DNA of 64,000 bases from Nephromyces sp. MM_2019 (GCA_015657535.1 JADHZB010001258.1:66126-130125); one strand, 5' to 3'. Positions 38,085-51,719 are shown, numbered from the stretch's first letter. The notes: a model not told the origin generated them from the sequence alone. A program made the numbers and translations.

Positions 38085-38340
38085 TATTTAAACTAGGGGC
38101 AGCGTAGGTACGCACGATATATCTCTCCTCATACTTTCTGCATCCGAGCTAATCAAAGAAGAATTCAAGCAGAGGCTCTTACAAAGTATTACTCATTATG
38201 GTCTAAATTTCGGACACGTTGTCCAGGGCATTTCGCTTCAATCCAATGCATTAGATGTAGCACGACAAATCCTGCTGGAGCTAATGCGCTGCCACTTATC
38301 GCATTCCTCTAAGAGTAGATATTATTCATACACATCATAG
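38085..38340 (+). CDS. Candidate exon of an unknown helical protein
   Basis: A frame open from the acceptor-like TTTAAACTAG to TAG at 38338-38340 contains ASELIKEEFKQRLLQSITHY and GISLQSNALDVARQILLELM, a convincing amphipathic helical protein sequence with no stop over about 80 codons. No family is recognised. It may be a terminal exon, or may splice onward through a weak GTGTTT site to the exon at 38834. Confidence 0.45.
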
Positions 38341-38833
38341 TGTTTTAACGGTTGTACTAGTGACTTTGTTTGTTTCATTTACCACTGCCTCAAATCAAGA
38401 TTGTTTCCAAGCGTGAGACATATTGGATTGGACCCTGTTTTCCCCTTAAAACGGGTTTATACATCTCTCTTGCATCAATCTGAAAGCAAAAAAATGCTGA
38501 TTTTGTTAATCATATTCTAAAAATCTGAGTTGTACTGTTATGCCGAATCATTTTACACCATGTACTAAGATTTTGTAAGCTGTACACTTGATGTTATCAG
38601 TCATATATTTATATATATGAATGGTACTGTTACGATGTACAATTTTACACTATGTGCTAAGGTTTTTTAAGCTGTTTAGCTGGGGGTACGTTTTGATTAC
38701 AGGAGAACTGCCTTCACTAAGCTGCGCCGCTTACAATGTATCTCATATAATGATGTGCTGTTTTTATCAGTATTTTTTTTGCAATTTATTCGAAACCAGT
38801 CCATCGAATTTCACGAAAAGAGTGTACATTTAG

Positions 38834-39068
38834 CAAACTTTTGGAAGCTGTCAATGAAATAATCATTGAGTATGTGCTCCATTGCAGGAAAAAAGCTGAC
38901 CTTAACGAGACGCCTTTGTTGAACGACCACAAGCTTCCTAGCTGCCTACGTGCGGCAGCACTTTTCCGGCTTAATCGTGATAGTTCCCTCAATTTCTTCC
39001 TTAGGATTATGCTAGATCAAATTTTGAGAGTTATACGAGGAACAGTTGCAGATCATTTGCTGCGATAG
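38834..39068 (+). CDS. Terminal exon of an unknown plus-strand gene
   Basis: After the acceptor GTGTACATTTAG the frame reads KLLEAVNEIIIEYVLHCRKK…LPSCLRAAALFRLNRD…FFLRIMLDQILRVIRGTVAD to TAG at 39066-39068. The exon enters in phase 2. Composition and length support coding; the family is not recognised. It is probably in the same transcription unit as the exons at 37.2-38.3 kb. Confidence 0.5.
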
Positions 39069-40475
39069 ATGGGTACGCAACAATGTATTTATACGTTATA
39101 AATAATGGTCAGCGCGATACTATAGGAGGCATAAACTAGAAAAGTGCTAGAATTTCAATGTTAAAAGAGCCGCGGATAAATTTATAATACGTTAAAATTT
39201 GCGATGTCTTTTTCTTGTCACATCAAATTTTGTTCTGACGATCTTCAAATGGAAGAATCGAGTAGACTGGAATTTATCTCATCTATTTATTTAACATATA
39301 TTTTTGTGTAGAAGTATTGAATCCACCCTCACATATGGTTTATGAAGGATGTGTCGGGATTTTTTAGAAGAAATTAGGTTTAATCCGCTGAATTACAGAT
39401 TGTTAGGTGTGAGATGTTTGGAGAATATCCATGCAAAAGCTGGGCGTTAATTCCAAAGAAAAATGGCTTATTTATTTACCTTTCGTCACGAATGTAGAAT
39501 GTGCGTTGTAGTTCACTGCAACTAGAAAATTTCTGCCTTTTTTTGTGCAAGTTTCTGTTTAGTTCTGCGGAACAGCTGATGTTTTATCAAAGAAATCCAT
39601 CAGTTGCTAATTTAGAGTCTAGTTCGCGCGCATATTCCGTTAACCCTAGGTTTAAATGGTCGAGTTTCCATGATTAGATTAAGATAATATTTTTTTTCTG
39701 CTGATTTCTGATGAAATACTTGTTTTCTTCAAGAGCTCAACTTTTTGAATGAAAGCTGTCGTTCTCCAGGCTCTAGGAGCTTCCTATGAGAAATCCTGTG
39801 GTATTTTGGCTGCATTTTGTAAGCTGGAAAGAAGTTTCTGGTTAGAATGGCTTTCTCATAAGATGTTTAGAGCATCTAGTGCACATTTCGAATAATAACC
39901 GTTTGCAAACCTAAAAAAATTAGGCTAGCATCCAAGGGCTGCTTCAATGCAGTATTTATTGAGCTTTCTCATGCTCTAATTTTCGACGCACACCTTGTTA
40001 TGCTGTTTATACCGTAAAGTGTAGACTTGAATAGCGTGTCTTACGGTGGTAGAATAATTTTTTTTTAATATTTTTGAGGCTGGATTATCTGCCGGCTGCT
40101 CTAATTGGTGGGTTTTTCATACCGTTTGTAGAGAGCTGAAATGTAGACTAATTTCTCTTTTTTGTTTTCTGCTCTCTAATCAAGTCTATAGGATGCTGTT
40201 GAAGGTGTATGTACACCTAGATACCAGTAATTTCTCCTTGAAGATTCTACGTGAATGTCTATTTCTAGCCTCCAAGCCATGTGTACACTGCCTATTGTTT
40301 CGCTTGCTTATGAAAAATTTCCCGTTCTGCTCAAACGTATGAAACAGGTTAGAAGCAATGCAAAGTGATGTTTCCTGCTAAAAAGGAGAAATTTTCACGC
40401 TCGCGCACGTAACTGACTTGCTGTTTGTGCGTACAGAATGTCAGATCTTCCGGAATTTATCATCTTCTTAACCCC
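39069..40475. other. Intergenic region with an inverted repeat upstream of the 40.5-kb gene
   Basis: No exon was seen. It contains the first of six GTGTA-YG-TACAC inverted repeats (40205-40216), about 260 bp upstream of the ATG at 40476, so this is the likely promoter region of that gene. Confidence 0.45.
40205..40216. promoter_or_regulatory. Inverted repeat GTGTATGTACAC, copy 1
   Basis: Arms GTGTA/TACAC flank TG and extend to AGGTGTA…TACACCT. It lies about 260 bp upstream of the start of the 40.5-kb gene. A regulatory role is inferred only from recurrence. Confidence 0.35.
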
Positions 40476-43400
40476 ATGATGCTTTCGGGGGGCAATATAT
40501 GCCGGATTCTTTTGATGGACGTTATTTTGTTATTTTTTGTGGTGTTTTCGTCTATTTTTCCTCTTCATGGATTTTTGTTATCGAATAGAGTTTTTTCTGG
40601 CGGTAGCTATGAAGGGAAGAGTCATGAAAAGTTCTCTTCTTCAGATTGTGTGAGGAGCCTGTATCTTAATAATTTTGACTCTTTAAGACGCTCATTTATT
40701 GATTTCCCTGGCGTTAATAAGATTAGGAGCTCCCGTATGCCATTGACTCGTGTGCATCTGCTGGATCAGGTAGTTATTTCCGGGGGTCCTGCTGTAGTCA
40801 CAGGTGAGTTTTCCAGTGTGTGCATGTATCTCTCTGTGGTGCTTCACATCTGTGAGATGGATAATGTGTGTGATTTCTGTAGTTTTTTTAGTAAAGATTT
40901 TTCTGGAGGATTTAGGAAAAAAAGAAATGAAATATTGCAAATGATATGATTTCTTGCGATTTTGTGTAATTTCTTCTAGAGATATCTATTGAAAACTTTG
41001 TATTTAATGTATTGTATATGGCTTGTGGTGATTTTATATACAATGAAAGCCTTGTATGTGTGTTTTGCTTCTTTTTCTAGTTTTTGACTTGATTTTGGGC
41101 TGCTTTTGATGTTTTTTAGTGTTTTTTTTGCTTGATATTGACTTGAGTTTTGGGAGTGTGTTTGGTGTTTTTTACTTGATTTTGGAACTGCGTTTGACTT
41201 GAGTTTTCCGGAGTGCTTTTTTTTCATGTTTTGAATGCATCCATGCGTATCATCTTTTTTTGCTGCTGTACAGCATTGAAAAATCAGCTGCGTACTGCTT
41301 CTTCACCGATAATGCTGGGTATAAATGAGTTGCAAAATATCGAGTGATGTTTTTGTGGAATCTTCTACATGAGATGCTTATTTTTGTAGTTTCCTGATTA
41401 AGTGAATCCCGTCTTCAACGTTGGATATCTTTTTTTTCAGCTTAAATCTCTTCTTTCTCATGTAAAAACTAAGTTAAATGCTGCTTTTTGAAGGTCTAGA
41501 ATCACTGAAAGAATGGAAAAACTATCAGCATCCTCTTCAGGAATTTCATGATTTAAAGAAGTACGACCCGATAGTAGCTTTAGTTGGAGATTCTGCTCAA
41601 GCTAGGAAGATCGTCGTTTCCAGGTGATTTTCTGCCAATTTTACTTATCTTGCTCATTTTGAGAAGATTTTTACCCAAGAATTCTTATTTTTCTAATAGC
41701 GAGTAGCACCTAGTGTTTACTAGGCTTTTTTCTTGTTTCTTCTTCAAATTATGTGCATAATTTTGCTAGTGGATAATATGTATACCAAAAAGGCAAGGAT
41801 ATTTGCGAAAGTTTTACATAAGATATTTGGAGTTTTACGATGAAGTCATTTTTCTTGATGAAGACCTCTGTTTGAATAGCAGTTAGTAGAAGCTTTTGCT
41901 GCAGTTTTTGGTATCTGGTTCGATGGTTTTTTTACGTCTTCAAAGTGTGTGCGTGTTTTTTTCAATCAACTGGATAGTTTTATTAAGTCTTCAAAGTGTG
42001 TGTGTGTACTTTTTCCTGCTACATGATGCTCTGCCAAGTGTTTAGAGGCATCAGTTATTGTTTCTTCATTGCTTTTTACTCGAAGCTTACGAAGCAGTTT
42101 GAGAGTTTATATGTTTCACTCGGTAGAAGGCTAAAATGTTGGTGTTTTTACTTTTTTTTTTGTAGTATGTTTGAGCCTTCACATTTTTCTATTACTTCCA
42201 TATTTGCAGCAGCGTGTTAGTAAATTTTATGTGACGCATTTTTTCCGCGTTCTGCGTTGAGTACTTGCTCTTGCAGTATCTTCAATTTTGAGATTTTTAC
42301 GTAAGAATCTGTAGGCTTTGTGTGTGCTGCTTCTCTGTATGTTTTCTGTGTGTGCGCTTCGTTTCCTCCCTTTTTTTACAACGGGTATTGAGCGGCTTGT
42401 GTGCGAGTTTTTGTGCTCTCAATTTATCGATTGTTGTTTACTGACCTTCCTGTTCCGTATATGTTATACTAGTACACTCCTTTATAGCGTCTTCTTCATA
42501 TGGTGTTACTGAGAATCCCCTTTTATATATTACAGCGTATACACTCCTCTAAAGGTTTTTTTTCGTCATGCCTGTTCTCCAGGCTTATGGGTATCACGGG
42601 TAGGTTTAGTGAGCTAATTGGGCGTTTCTCAATGTTAATCTCTCTTTTATATGTGTGTGTGCTGCAAAATAGGCTAGCAAGATATAGCGGATTGCTGGGT
42701 GTGCTGCGCTTCAATAAGGTAGCCGAACCGAATGATATCAGCGTAATTAAAGAGCATTTGAAAAGTAAGCAAGGCTTTTCGCTGACACACGTGTATATCC
42801 GTTGTATAAACTAATGCACACGCTACAGCTTTATCTTCAGCTGCTCGATTTATTCGAATTTTTAAGGCTCGTTAATTCTCTTTGCTTGAAATGCTAAAGT
42901 GTTTCTTTCAAAGTATTTAGAAGCTGCTTTATTGGGTGGATTGGTGTGCCGTGCAAGGGTATGGAAACTTCCTTCAGTTTTATTCAGTTGGTTTATACTT
43001 GGATATCTGAGTAAACTGTGCTCTATCGGCCGCACTCTACACACTCTCCTTCAATATGCACACACTCCTCTTGATAGCTTATCTCCCCCACATTCTACCC
43101 AAATTTCTACCTCCGCCTAGCAGTGAGTGGGATGCTTTTTTTGCTGTATAAAATCATCAAATTTCCTTCTATAGATGCCAAGGCATGGCTGGCGTTCATC
43201 AGCTCTCCAAAGGATATCTCTTCCTACATATCGCAAGCAGTAGAGTCGGAGATTGAAAGGCTAGTCCTTGTGCTTACCGATATCTTCCTGGCCACTAATG
43301 ATCTGAAGATGTTATCGCTCTTGAAAAATGCCATTGAAAAGGCTAAGCCTAACACTGTAGTCACCGTTATAATGACTGGAAAGACGGTATGAAAGGAGCT

Positions 43401-46400
43401 TTTCACACACACACTCAAGCTAGGTTTTTTATCCTTAAAAGAGGCTGCTCGAATTTGATATTTAGCGCCGTAGCTTGAACTTCTTTATCCAACAAACTAT
43501 GAAAAGTTTTTTTGAAGCGTTAAGCTTGAAATCGAAAAGTTTTCTGTTTCTTTGTTTTTTTGTTTTGATTAGAGGGAGTTTTTTGGGATTTTGATGAATT
43601 TAAAGCGAATTTCGTTGTCTTTTCGATAGATTATTGGATGGGAAGCATTGTGTGCTTTTTGTATCAAAATTTTAATATTTCTTTTTTTTCTTCATGCTCT
43701 TGGTGTACTTTTTTTTCTTTGTCTTCTTTTTGTCTTCGTCTTATTCTTTTCCTGCGTATTTTTCTTCGTCTTCTTCTTTTAATAGCACCCAATTAGTACC
43801 TGAGAATAAGCATGTTGCATTCTCTTCTCACACTTGGCATGGAATGCAAATTTCTAACTTAACTATATGCGTCTGCTGTCTTTTGGTGCATACTTAGCTG
43901 CTAAATCAAGTGATATTTGTTATATTTTGAGAGCTTTTGCTTCATCATTTCGTTTTTTCTTTTCTAAGAAGTGAAGGTGCTTGTGTGCTATTCTCTCTTT
44001 TTTTTTGGAGATTCTAAAGTTAAGAGAAACTTGCACACATCCGGGTGTGTGTGTTAAGCTCTATAAGCTTTTTCCCTTCTTTCCTGAGAAGCTACATCGA
44101 AGTAGGAAGTGAAAATGGAGAAAATAGCAGTTTTTGAAGGGTTTTTTTATGCTTCAAGCATCCTTCAGTTGCCTTCCAGTTTACAGGTGTTGGGTATAAT
44201 ATGTGTGTTTCGCGATTAATGATAAAAAGAGCTTAGAAAATCGCTTTTATTCTGTTCAAAAGCTTCAATTACAATTCTTTAATGAATCATTAGATACAAA
44301 AATAGGTATTAAGTGTTTTTGCTGTGTGTTGAGCCGTGAAGTATGAGAAACCTGTAAGTCAAATTTTGATGATTGCTTGAGGTTGAGTTTGTGTGTAGAT
44401 TTTCTGTCGGGTTGGCGAGATTCTCTTAAAAATGCTAATGCCGTTGTTTTTTGCTGCGAGAATTCTTTTAGATGCTCTTCTGTATGTCTATCTGCCTGTG
44501 TGTGTGCGTGTCAGCCTGCCTGCCTGTATGCATGTCTATCTGCCTGTGTGTGTGCGTGTCAGCCTGCCTGCCTGTATGCATGTCTATATGTCTGTTTGTG
44601 TGCCTGTTTGTGTGCCTGTTTGTGTGCCTGTTTGTGGTTGTGCCTATCTGTGTATGTGTATCTCTTTGTGTGTCTGTGGGTGCTCTTAGAACTGTATGTA
44701 TATCTTATCCCTATAAATTTATGCATCTCTATGAGAATGTTTGTATCTCCGTAAGTGCTTGTTATATTTCTGAATATGCGTGTCTTATATATCTATATAT
44801 CTCTATCTTTAGTTAAGTGCTACATCTATCGTTCTTTAGCTGTATATGTTTATCATATATAGTTAGTTATATCCTTATCTATCTCCCTATTTATCTCTGA
44901 CTGTCTCTCTCTGCCTGTCTCTCTCCCATTCTCGCTATCTCCCCTCTATATAAGTATTTCCGTGTGTATTGCGCTTTAATGACGTTTTTCCTTCTCAAAT
45001 TGTAATAGAAGAGGGAGAAATCCCTCTCCTCCCGCTAAGCGCCACCTCCAATCCCCTCCCAGTTTACTCTCTCACCCCCTACTTTCGCCATCTTCCCTTG
45101 TTTAGCGAACTACTCTATGAGTCTGAAGCCCCCCCCTCTCCTGAAGTTCCTGTGCGCATGTTGTTTGAAATATTTTAAGCTTCAAACTCAGATTTTAGAG
45201 TTTGATCATCGAGTCAAAGTATCAATTCTTTCGTAGCTTTTTCCCTCCTTAGCTCTAAAGGCAGTGTATGTACACTGCATATTTCCGATTTAAACAGCGG
45301 TTGCTCTCTTTTAGCTTTCTTATATTTTTATATGAAGCTCTTATTTTGCAGGAGCTATCATCAGACGAGAAGCTACTCTGCTTTCAAAAATATTCGTATG
45401 AAAAAGAGTTGCAGTTTGTGAAAGCTGCGTCTGAGAAGATGCCAGTGGTTAGTATGGGGTTTTTGTAAGCTTAAAGATGAGGAAGGGGGGCAGAATGTGA
45501 GGAATTACTTGTGGGCTGGGTAGTGAGTTTTTTTTTATGAAAGTGATGTGCTTGCTATGGTTTGTGTTCAATTTTTTAAGTGGAATTATCGTGCGTGTGT
45601 GATTTTTGACTCCAATTTGTGTGTGCTTTTGATTTTAGGCTCTGCTGATCGAAATTAATGCTACTTTTTGATCTTTATAATTTTCGGAAAGTTCTTTTTA
45701 ACGTTTCAATGTTTTGGTTTGAATCAGTCTGCGGAAGAAGTCTTTCTCTCCTAGTGAAGGCATTTTTCAACGTGAATTACCTTTTTTCGTGTGCGTTTTT
45801 CCTTGTTAAGCTCTATATACACTGCAGTATTGCGGTATCTTTGAATTCCAATACCTGCCTATTCCTTTGTCTTTATAAAACGTAAAAGTTATACTAAAAA
45901 ACCTATTTTTTTCAATATTAGATGTTCAAATTTCTCTATAAACTAGTGTCTTACACGCTGAATATAGCGGATTGTCAAAAGGATATTTCATAACTCTTCT
46001 TCCACACACCAAGAGTTGATGCGATTACATTACACAAGATCTTGAATCTTCACGCTACCCTCAGCTTGCTTTTCTTGCTTTTTTACTTTGATTAAACTTT
46101 TTTGCTAGTCTGTAGCTTCTTTGTGTCTCTTATAGATATTATCTTCTTCGTATCTCTCTAGGAACTTGTTTTTTTCATTCCTCTCTCTCAGAGCTTAGCT
46201 TCTTCCCATTTTTCTCTTTAAGTGTCTGCTTTTTTGTCGAATTCCTTCGTCTTCAATTGCATTTTCTAGTTGAGTTGGTGGGTTTTTCAGTCTTTTATCA
46301 AAGATCTTCCTTCAGTGTGTAGAATCTCGTTTTTTACCTTGTTTCTCGCTCTTTTTTTTTTTTTTGTTATCCACAAAAACGTAGGATTTGCATTTCAACC

Positions 46401-49400
46401 ACATTCCATACTTTAGGTGCCCTTGGCGTCGATATTTCGCGCAGCTGCAGATGTTTTTGAGCTTCCTGAAGCAGCGGAAAGCATCCTTTAGTAAGTGGGA
46501 AACTTTTTTTATCTACGGATGCTATTTTTACCTTTTTTGGTATTCTTCTAATGTACGTATACTACTCTTTTGCATGATACCAAAGCAGTCATCAATTTAG
46601 GCTATTTCTTCGTCGTATTTTGCTGTTTTTTCTCAAATTTTGCTGTTGCTTTTGCTTGAAGTAGAGACATTTCAGTTAGCATTAGGAATGCCTTGAGATA
46701 CAGGAGTTTTTGCTTTGTGATGTGTTGAAAAGGAGACTGCATATAAAGCTGGCATCGTGAACTAGTGCTTTTGAGCTTCTTTCTCCTCCGTCTTCTCCTT
46801 TTGCTCCCCTTTCTCTCTTCTTCCTCGTCTGCTATTCTACGAATTTTCTACTCTGAAGATAGCTAAGTATTACATGCATCGTAGGAAGCAATAAATTTTC
46901 AAGTTCTATGAAGAAGTCGCTAAAAGGGTAAATGAGAGTGAGGTTTAACATAGAGAGAGATGAGAAAGATTAGCACTAACATTGAGCGAGAGTACTACGA
47001 GCATTCTTTGTTTCATGCTTCCACACTCTTCTTCTGCATATGTTTTTCTATACACATTACTCGCTACTCTTTTATTTTATTGTGTGTTCAATCATCCTTC
47101 TTCTATGAGGCTCCAATTTGTTAGTTTTTGTGTGTGTGTGTGATCTAAAGGTTATTGTCTGCCCACTGTTACTTCTTCCAATAGCAATGGAAGCTGAAAA
47201 TCTTTATTTTTTTTGCAGCCTCTACCATTGCGAAGATTCTTACGAAAATAAAGGGTAGGAGGTTCTCTCTTAATGAGGGACTTTGAGGAAATATATATGT
47301 CTATGAAGTCTATTCTCTGGTTGAAAGCATTAGAAAGAGCTTTCTCTTCCCTACTTATCGTTTTATGTATCATATTTTCTTGAGCTTTCCTTCTGGATAC
47401 TTTTAAGCACACACCCAAGATTTCTGTTCGTTTTTATTAATGAAAATACTCCGCTATGAGGGTGTGTTGTTTGCTTCATGTTCGTCTCTACCGCCTGTAT
47501 TAATTTAGTGTCTAGTAGTGTGAAATAAGGAGATTTTTGTACGCTTTGATTCGGTGTGTGTGCGTTACTTTATGTAGCTTTAATTTCTGTGTGTGTGTGT
47601 GTGTGTGTGTTGAGTTTCTTGTATCATCTTGCAGTTTCGGTAAAGGCTTTTTTTGGTTTGATCTGTTTTGAATTTTCGATAACTTCTTGGAGCTATGATA
47701 TATACGATGAGCTCGTTTTGTATGGGTGGCTGTGGTTTGTGTAGTAAGCTTATGGTATTGTATTTAGTTAGGTTATGGTGGTGTGTTTAGCAAGCTTATG
47801 GTAGTTTCTTTAGCAAGCATATAGTGGCTTGGGTATCTAGCTTCTATCCATGTCTCTCAAGCTGAGACTCATGTCTCTACCTTCTTTCGTTTATATTTGC
47901 TGTGGATCAGGATGAATATAATGCTGCTTTTTACTTTAGCGTAGTTGATGGCATTTCATAACGTTTAAGCTTATACCCATATTAGCATAAGCTTAGTGTG
48001 TGTGTGTAGTACAGAGTTTGACGAATTTGGAAGCTTTTTACATATAATATGTAGTTTAGTGGCTGCGGAGGGTGCATTGACTGCATTTTCATACTTAACT
48101 CGACAATTTCGTGGAACTGAGATATACTGATTGTATTTTTAGTGCATTTTATGCTTGATACTGTGTGTGTTTGTGCGCTGTTTACCTATGAAAGCTGCTT
48201 TCTAACGTGTAAGCTGTGTCAGATGCTAATGCTTTATGCGTATGTGTGCTATTTCGCTCCTAGTCGTAGGGAGCTAGCCACAACAGGACAGCAAAAGCTT
48301 CCGCCTTTATGGTCTCGATTGGTTGATCAAGGCGGTGCTACAAAAAAAGAGAGGAAGAGGGCAAACTTTCCTAGGAATGAAACAGAATCAGCTGCTTACA
48401 CTATCAACAAGGTTATGTGTGTGCGAAATGATTACAGTCTCTAGCCTCCCCTTGCTGGGTTTGATGAAATTGCTCAATTTTATCCCAAAATCTTGTAAAT
48501 TCAGTGAGAATTCTTCAGATTTTCTAATTGAAGAAGTTCATTTGAATTTAAAGAGGAAACCGGGCTTTTTTAGGGGCAGGCAGAGCTTCTGGAAGTTATC
48601 GGAAAATTCAGTCTTTCTATAAATTTTTTGATGATAGAGTAACCACAACCCATCTGATAATGTGTGTGCGTGTGTATGAATATGAAGTTTGTGCGTGTGC
48701 GAAGTGTGTGGCGATAAAAAGTTTTGAAAATTACTTGATTTTGATTCGTTGCGAGCCAAAAAATCGGGGTTAGACGCTTGGAAGATGAGCTGCTAATGAA
48801 TTGAAATTTTTTTCTTGGATTGCTTAATTTTGTGCTACGATAACTGAAGGCGAGCCATTGAAATGTAGATTAGCAGCAGTTGATTAAGTATTTCTCTTAA
48901 TTCTGCAGCTAATCTACTATTTTATGGACTTTTTTTATGTTTAGTAGCAAGAAGGAATCGCTTCTGTTGAGGCTTTATGTTAAGGACTGCACGTTTTTAC
49001 ACTAATCTGCCGAAGAATGTTAATTGGAGAGCTTTCTATGCGTTTCATAGATTATAATCTTAATTATAGGATACATATTTGTGTTGAATAGCGTTTTCGC
49101 CAGAAATTCATCTAGTTCATGCTTGCTTTAGATGTATTGAAGATTAGAAAAAAAGACCTACAACCAACTTAAAGGCGGTAGAATGCTCATATTTATAGTA
49201 TATCGGAGAAAGTGGCGTTTTTTGATGTGTTTTCTATGGTTTCTTTGCTTGAGATTTCGCTAAAATCTTCTTTTCAATCATTAGTCCACCATCTGAGCTT
49301 CATTTGTGGTAATTTATCATCTTCATCCTTGTCATTGTAGCTTGCTACTCGCATAATATACGTTTAGGCTGCAATATTTTTCTCTATACTGATGTATAAA

Positions 49401-51719
49401 TGCCCAACTATGTAGATGGCTTACTTGAAAGTATTTTTATTATATTTTTTTTGCTTTTTCTTCAGGTTAAAGAAGATGCTGGCAATATCTTGGTAAACCC
49501 AAAAAAGTTGGCAGCTGCGCCTGAGCAGGATGTAGCTTCTTCAATCGAGCAGGAGATATCGTTAGTTTGAAAAAAATCAAATTTTCGTTGGAACCAGAAA
49601 TGTTTCAAGTACTTAGCTACTTCTTCATATATTCTACTTCACAGCGGATATGATTTTGCGTGATATTTTGCTTGAAATTTCTAGTATATTTGATGTCTTT
49701 TTAGTTTGCTTTATTTCGTCATATTTGCCTTTTCTCTTCAACTTTCAGCTTTTTTCTCAAACTTTTTTTGATTTTATTGCTCCTCTGTTTATATTCTAAT
49801 CTTGCAATTTTCCCTCCTCTTCCTCATACTATATTTAAAAAGAGGTACTTCATGGTATGACTTCTGTGTTGCTCATGGGCTGCGCTATATAAGGGGGTAT
49901 ATCATTTTTTTTGTCAGAATGTTTCTGTGATGCGTGCTACTCGTTTAAAAATAAGCGATTTAGTGTACGTACACTGAAGCTTTGCCAGTGTGGGGGTTTT
50001 TTGAAGAGGATTTTTTCGTTGCATGTGCATGTGTGCTTGATGTATGGTCCAGGATAATATCCCATCGTGCCTTGGTTTTATCTATTTTGTTTTGCCTATC
50101 TTTACCTGTTTGCTGCTTTTTTGTATTTTTCCGTTTACACGAAACACTAGTCTTTTATGCTGTTTCTCATGTCACGGTTAATTGCAGAGAACTTTTCGAC
50201 AAAGCAAAAAAAGACAGAAGTATGAAGAGGCAAAAGCTGGTTTCCTCTAAAGCTCATCAAGTACTGAGTGACCAGTGGAAAGAAAAGTTTTACACGGCTA
50301 TTATGGAGGATACGCTAAGGGATATCCCCTCAGAAGCCGAATTTATAGAGGTAAAATGATGCCTGCCATCTGTATTTTTCGCTTCTAGTATGCAATGTGT
50401 GTGACTCAGTCTGATAAAATCTTTCAACTCTGTAGGCATTGGATGATTTTTGAGCGAAAATTACTTTTTTGCATGAGTATGAGTAATTTGATATTTTTTC
50501 CGTATGAAAATGCTGATTTTTTGACGCCTCACACATACACTGTTTCATTACTGCTGATTTAATCACTTTCCCTTACTGCTGGGGTATGGCGGGCATTAAT
50601 AATTTTCCTCCTAATAATGGTATGAGTGAAATCGGCGGAAATGCTGTTGAGTTTATCGTAGAAAAACTCATGCTAACACGCAAATCAACGCTCACACCCC
50701 CATACACACATCAACTCACGCAAAGCGTTTTTGACGCCACCATTTTGTGTTTGTATGGTGTTTTTTGCCTTTTAGCTATTCGAATAGAAGTTGATGCATG
50801 CCAAAGACGCTACCACCTTTTGGGGGTTTTAAAATACTTAAATCTCTTGGTTGTGTGTTTCTGGGACTTTGAAATCATAATCGAAAGTTTTTTGTTTATG
50901 GTCGTGTAAGTTTAAAGGTTTTTTTTCCTGAAGAATATACCTCATAGAAATACACTACAGTGCATTTAGTGCCAAGTACTATTTTCTTTGGACCTGTACT
51001 TTTACTTACAATAGCTTTTAAGCTGGTGATACCTAGGGTACCGATTTCATGCCTATGTTATATTGGTAACATCATTAGGCACATGCCTCTATCTTCATAA
51101 ATTTTCAGATACAAATATTTTTTTTTGTCTAGTGATTTTTTAGCGTGCAGATGCACATAGTTAGCCATAATGAATATAAATTTGAAGAAACTACCCTAAA
51201 AAAAGATAAATTTTATAATCTCTACGCCAATAGTACACGTTATTAGCAAATTAATTCCTTCTCCTATCGTTTTTTCTGAATTTTTTTTTGCATAGAAAAA
51301 ATAATTGGATTTTCTTGAAATTTCATTTTATGAAAATGTTTGAGTGCTGTTTGTGTGTTTGGGATTTTGCATGCTGAAGCATTTTTGTCCTTGTTGACTT
51401 AATTAGGAGAAGATATTTGTGATTCATAGAATTTCTCTCAAAGTGTTTTTCATTGAAAATAATTTTAGCATAAAAATTGGCATGGATTCCAAAAGAGTGT
51501 GCGATATTTCGCGACTTGCTCGTTTTAAATTTCTGGTCCTGTTGATGGCTGTATCTTTGGTCTATTTTGAGAGGCTTCATAATGTTTATCCCTAGTAGCC
51601 TCAAAACTTGCTGATATAACGATAGCGGCACAAAGTTGTGAGTTTTTTTTCCTCAGGAGAATTGGGAGCGGGGAGTATCAGAGGCATCAAAGCTAGTAGA
51701 TAACGAGGATATGCTTTAG
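40476..51719 (+). CDS. Secreted or plastid-targeted protein of unknown family, about 12 exons
   Basis: Exons: 40476-40803, 41494-41623, 42673-42764, 43175-43386, then one or more uncertain exons (44399-44481; 45009 to about 45149), then 45352-45447, 46417-46490, 48264-48411, 49466-49560, 50188-50350, 51657-51719 (TAG). Apart from the uncertain middle, every junction has GT-AG ends and matching phase. The N-terminus has a signal peptide (ICRILLMDVILLFFVVFSSI) followed by a Ser/Arg/Lys-rich stretch, as in apicoplast leaders. The first part contains YDPIVALVGDSAQARKIV, a beta strand-loop-helix that could be Rossmann-like, and NDLKMLSLLKNAIEKAKPNT. The second half is helical and charged (PLASIFRAAADVFELPEAAE; EQEISELFDKAKKDRS). 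No family is recognised. Total length exceeds 510 residues. Confidence 0.65.
44485..44635. repeat. 48-bp and 12-bp tandem repeats in an intron
   Basis: A 48-bp unit starting TGTCTATCTGCCTGTGTGTG is repeated exactly twice (44485-44532, 44533-44580) and followed by a 12-bp unit TGTTTGTGTGCC repeated about three and a half times. Several overlapping frames are open here only because of the repeats. Confidence 0.85.
45261..45278. promoter_or_regulatory. Inverted repeat GTGTATGTACAC, copy 2
   Basis: This is the most extended copy: arms GCAGTGTA/TACACTGC are perfect over 8 bp around TG. It lies in an intron about 75 bp upstream of the exon at 45352. Function is unknown. Confidence 0.35.
47588..47610. 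repeat. (TG)n microsatellite
   Basis: About eleven TG units in an intron of the plus-strand gene; shorter TG runs recur throughout 40-63 kb. Confidence 0.9.
49962..49975. promoter_or_regulatory. Inverted repeat GTGTACGTACAC, copy 3
   Basis: AGTGTACGTACACT is a perfect 14-bp palindrome, in the intron about 210 bp upstream of exon 50188. Confidence 0.35.

Noticed and set aside
44377..44816. Three overlapping Cys/Val-rich open frames
   Set aside because: They follow the 48-bp and TG repeats and are open in several frames for that reason; they are intronic in the plus-strand gene.
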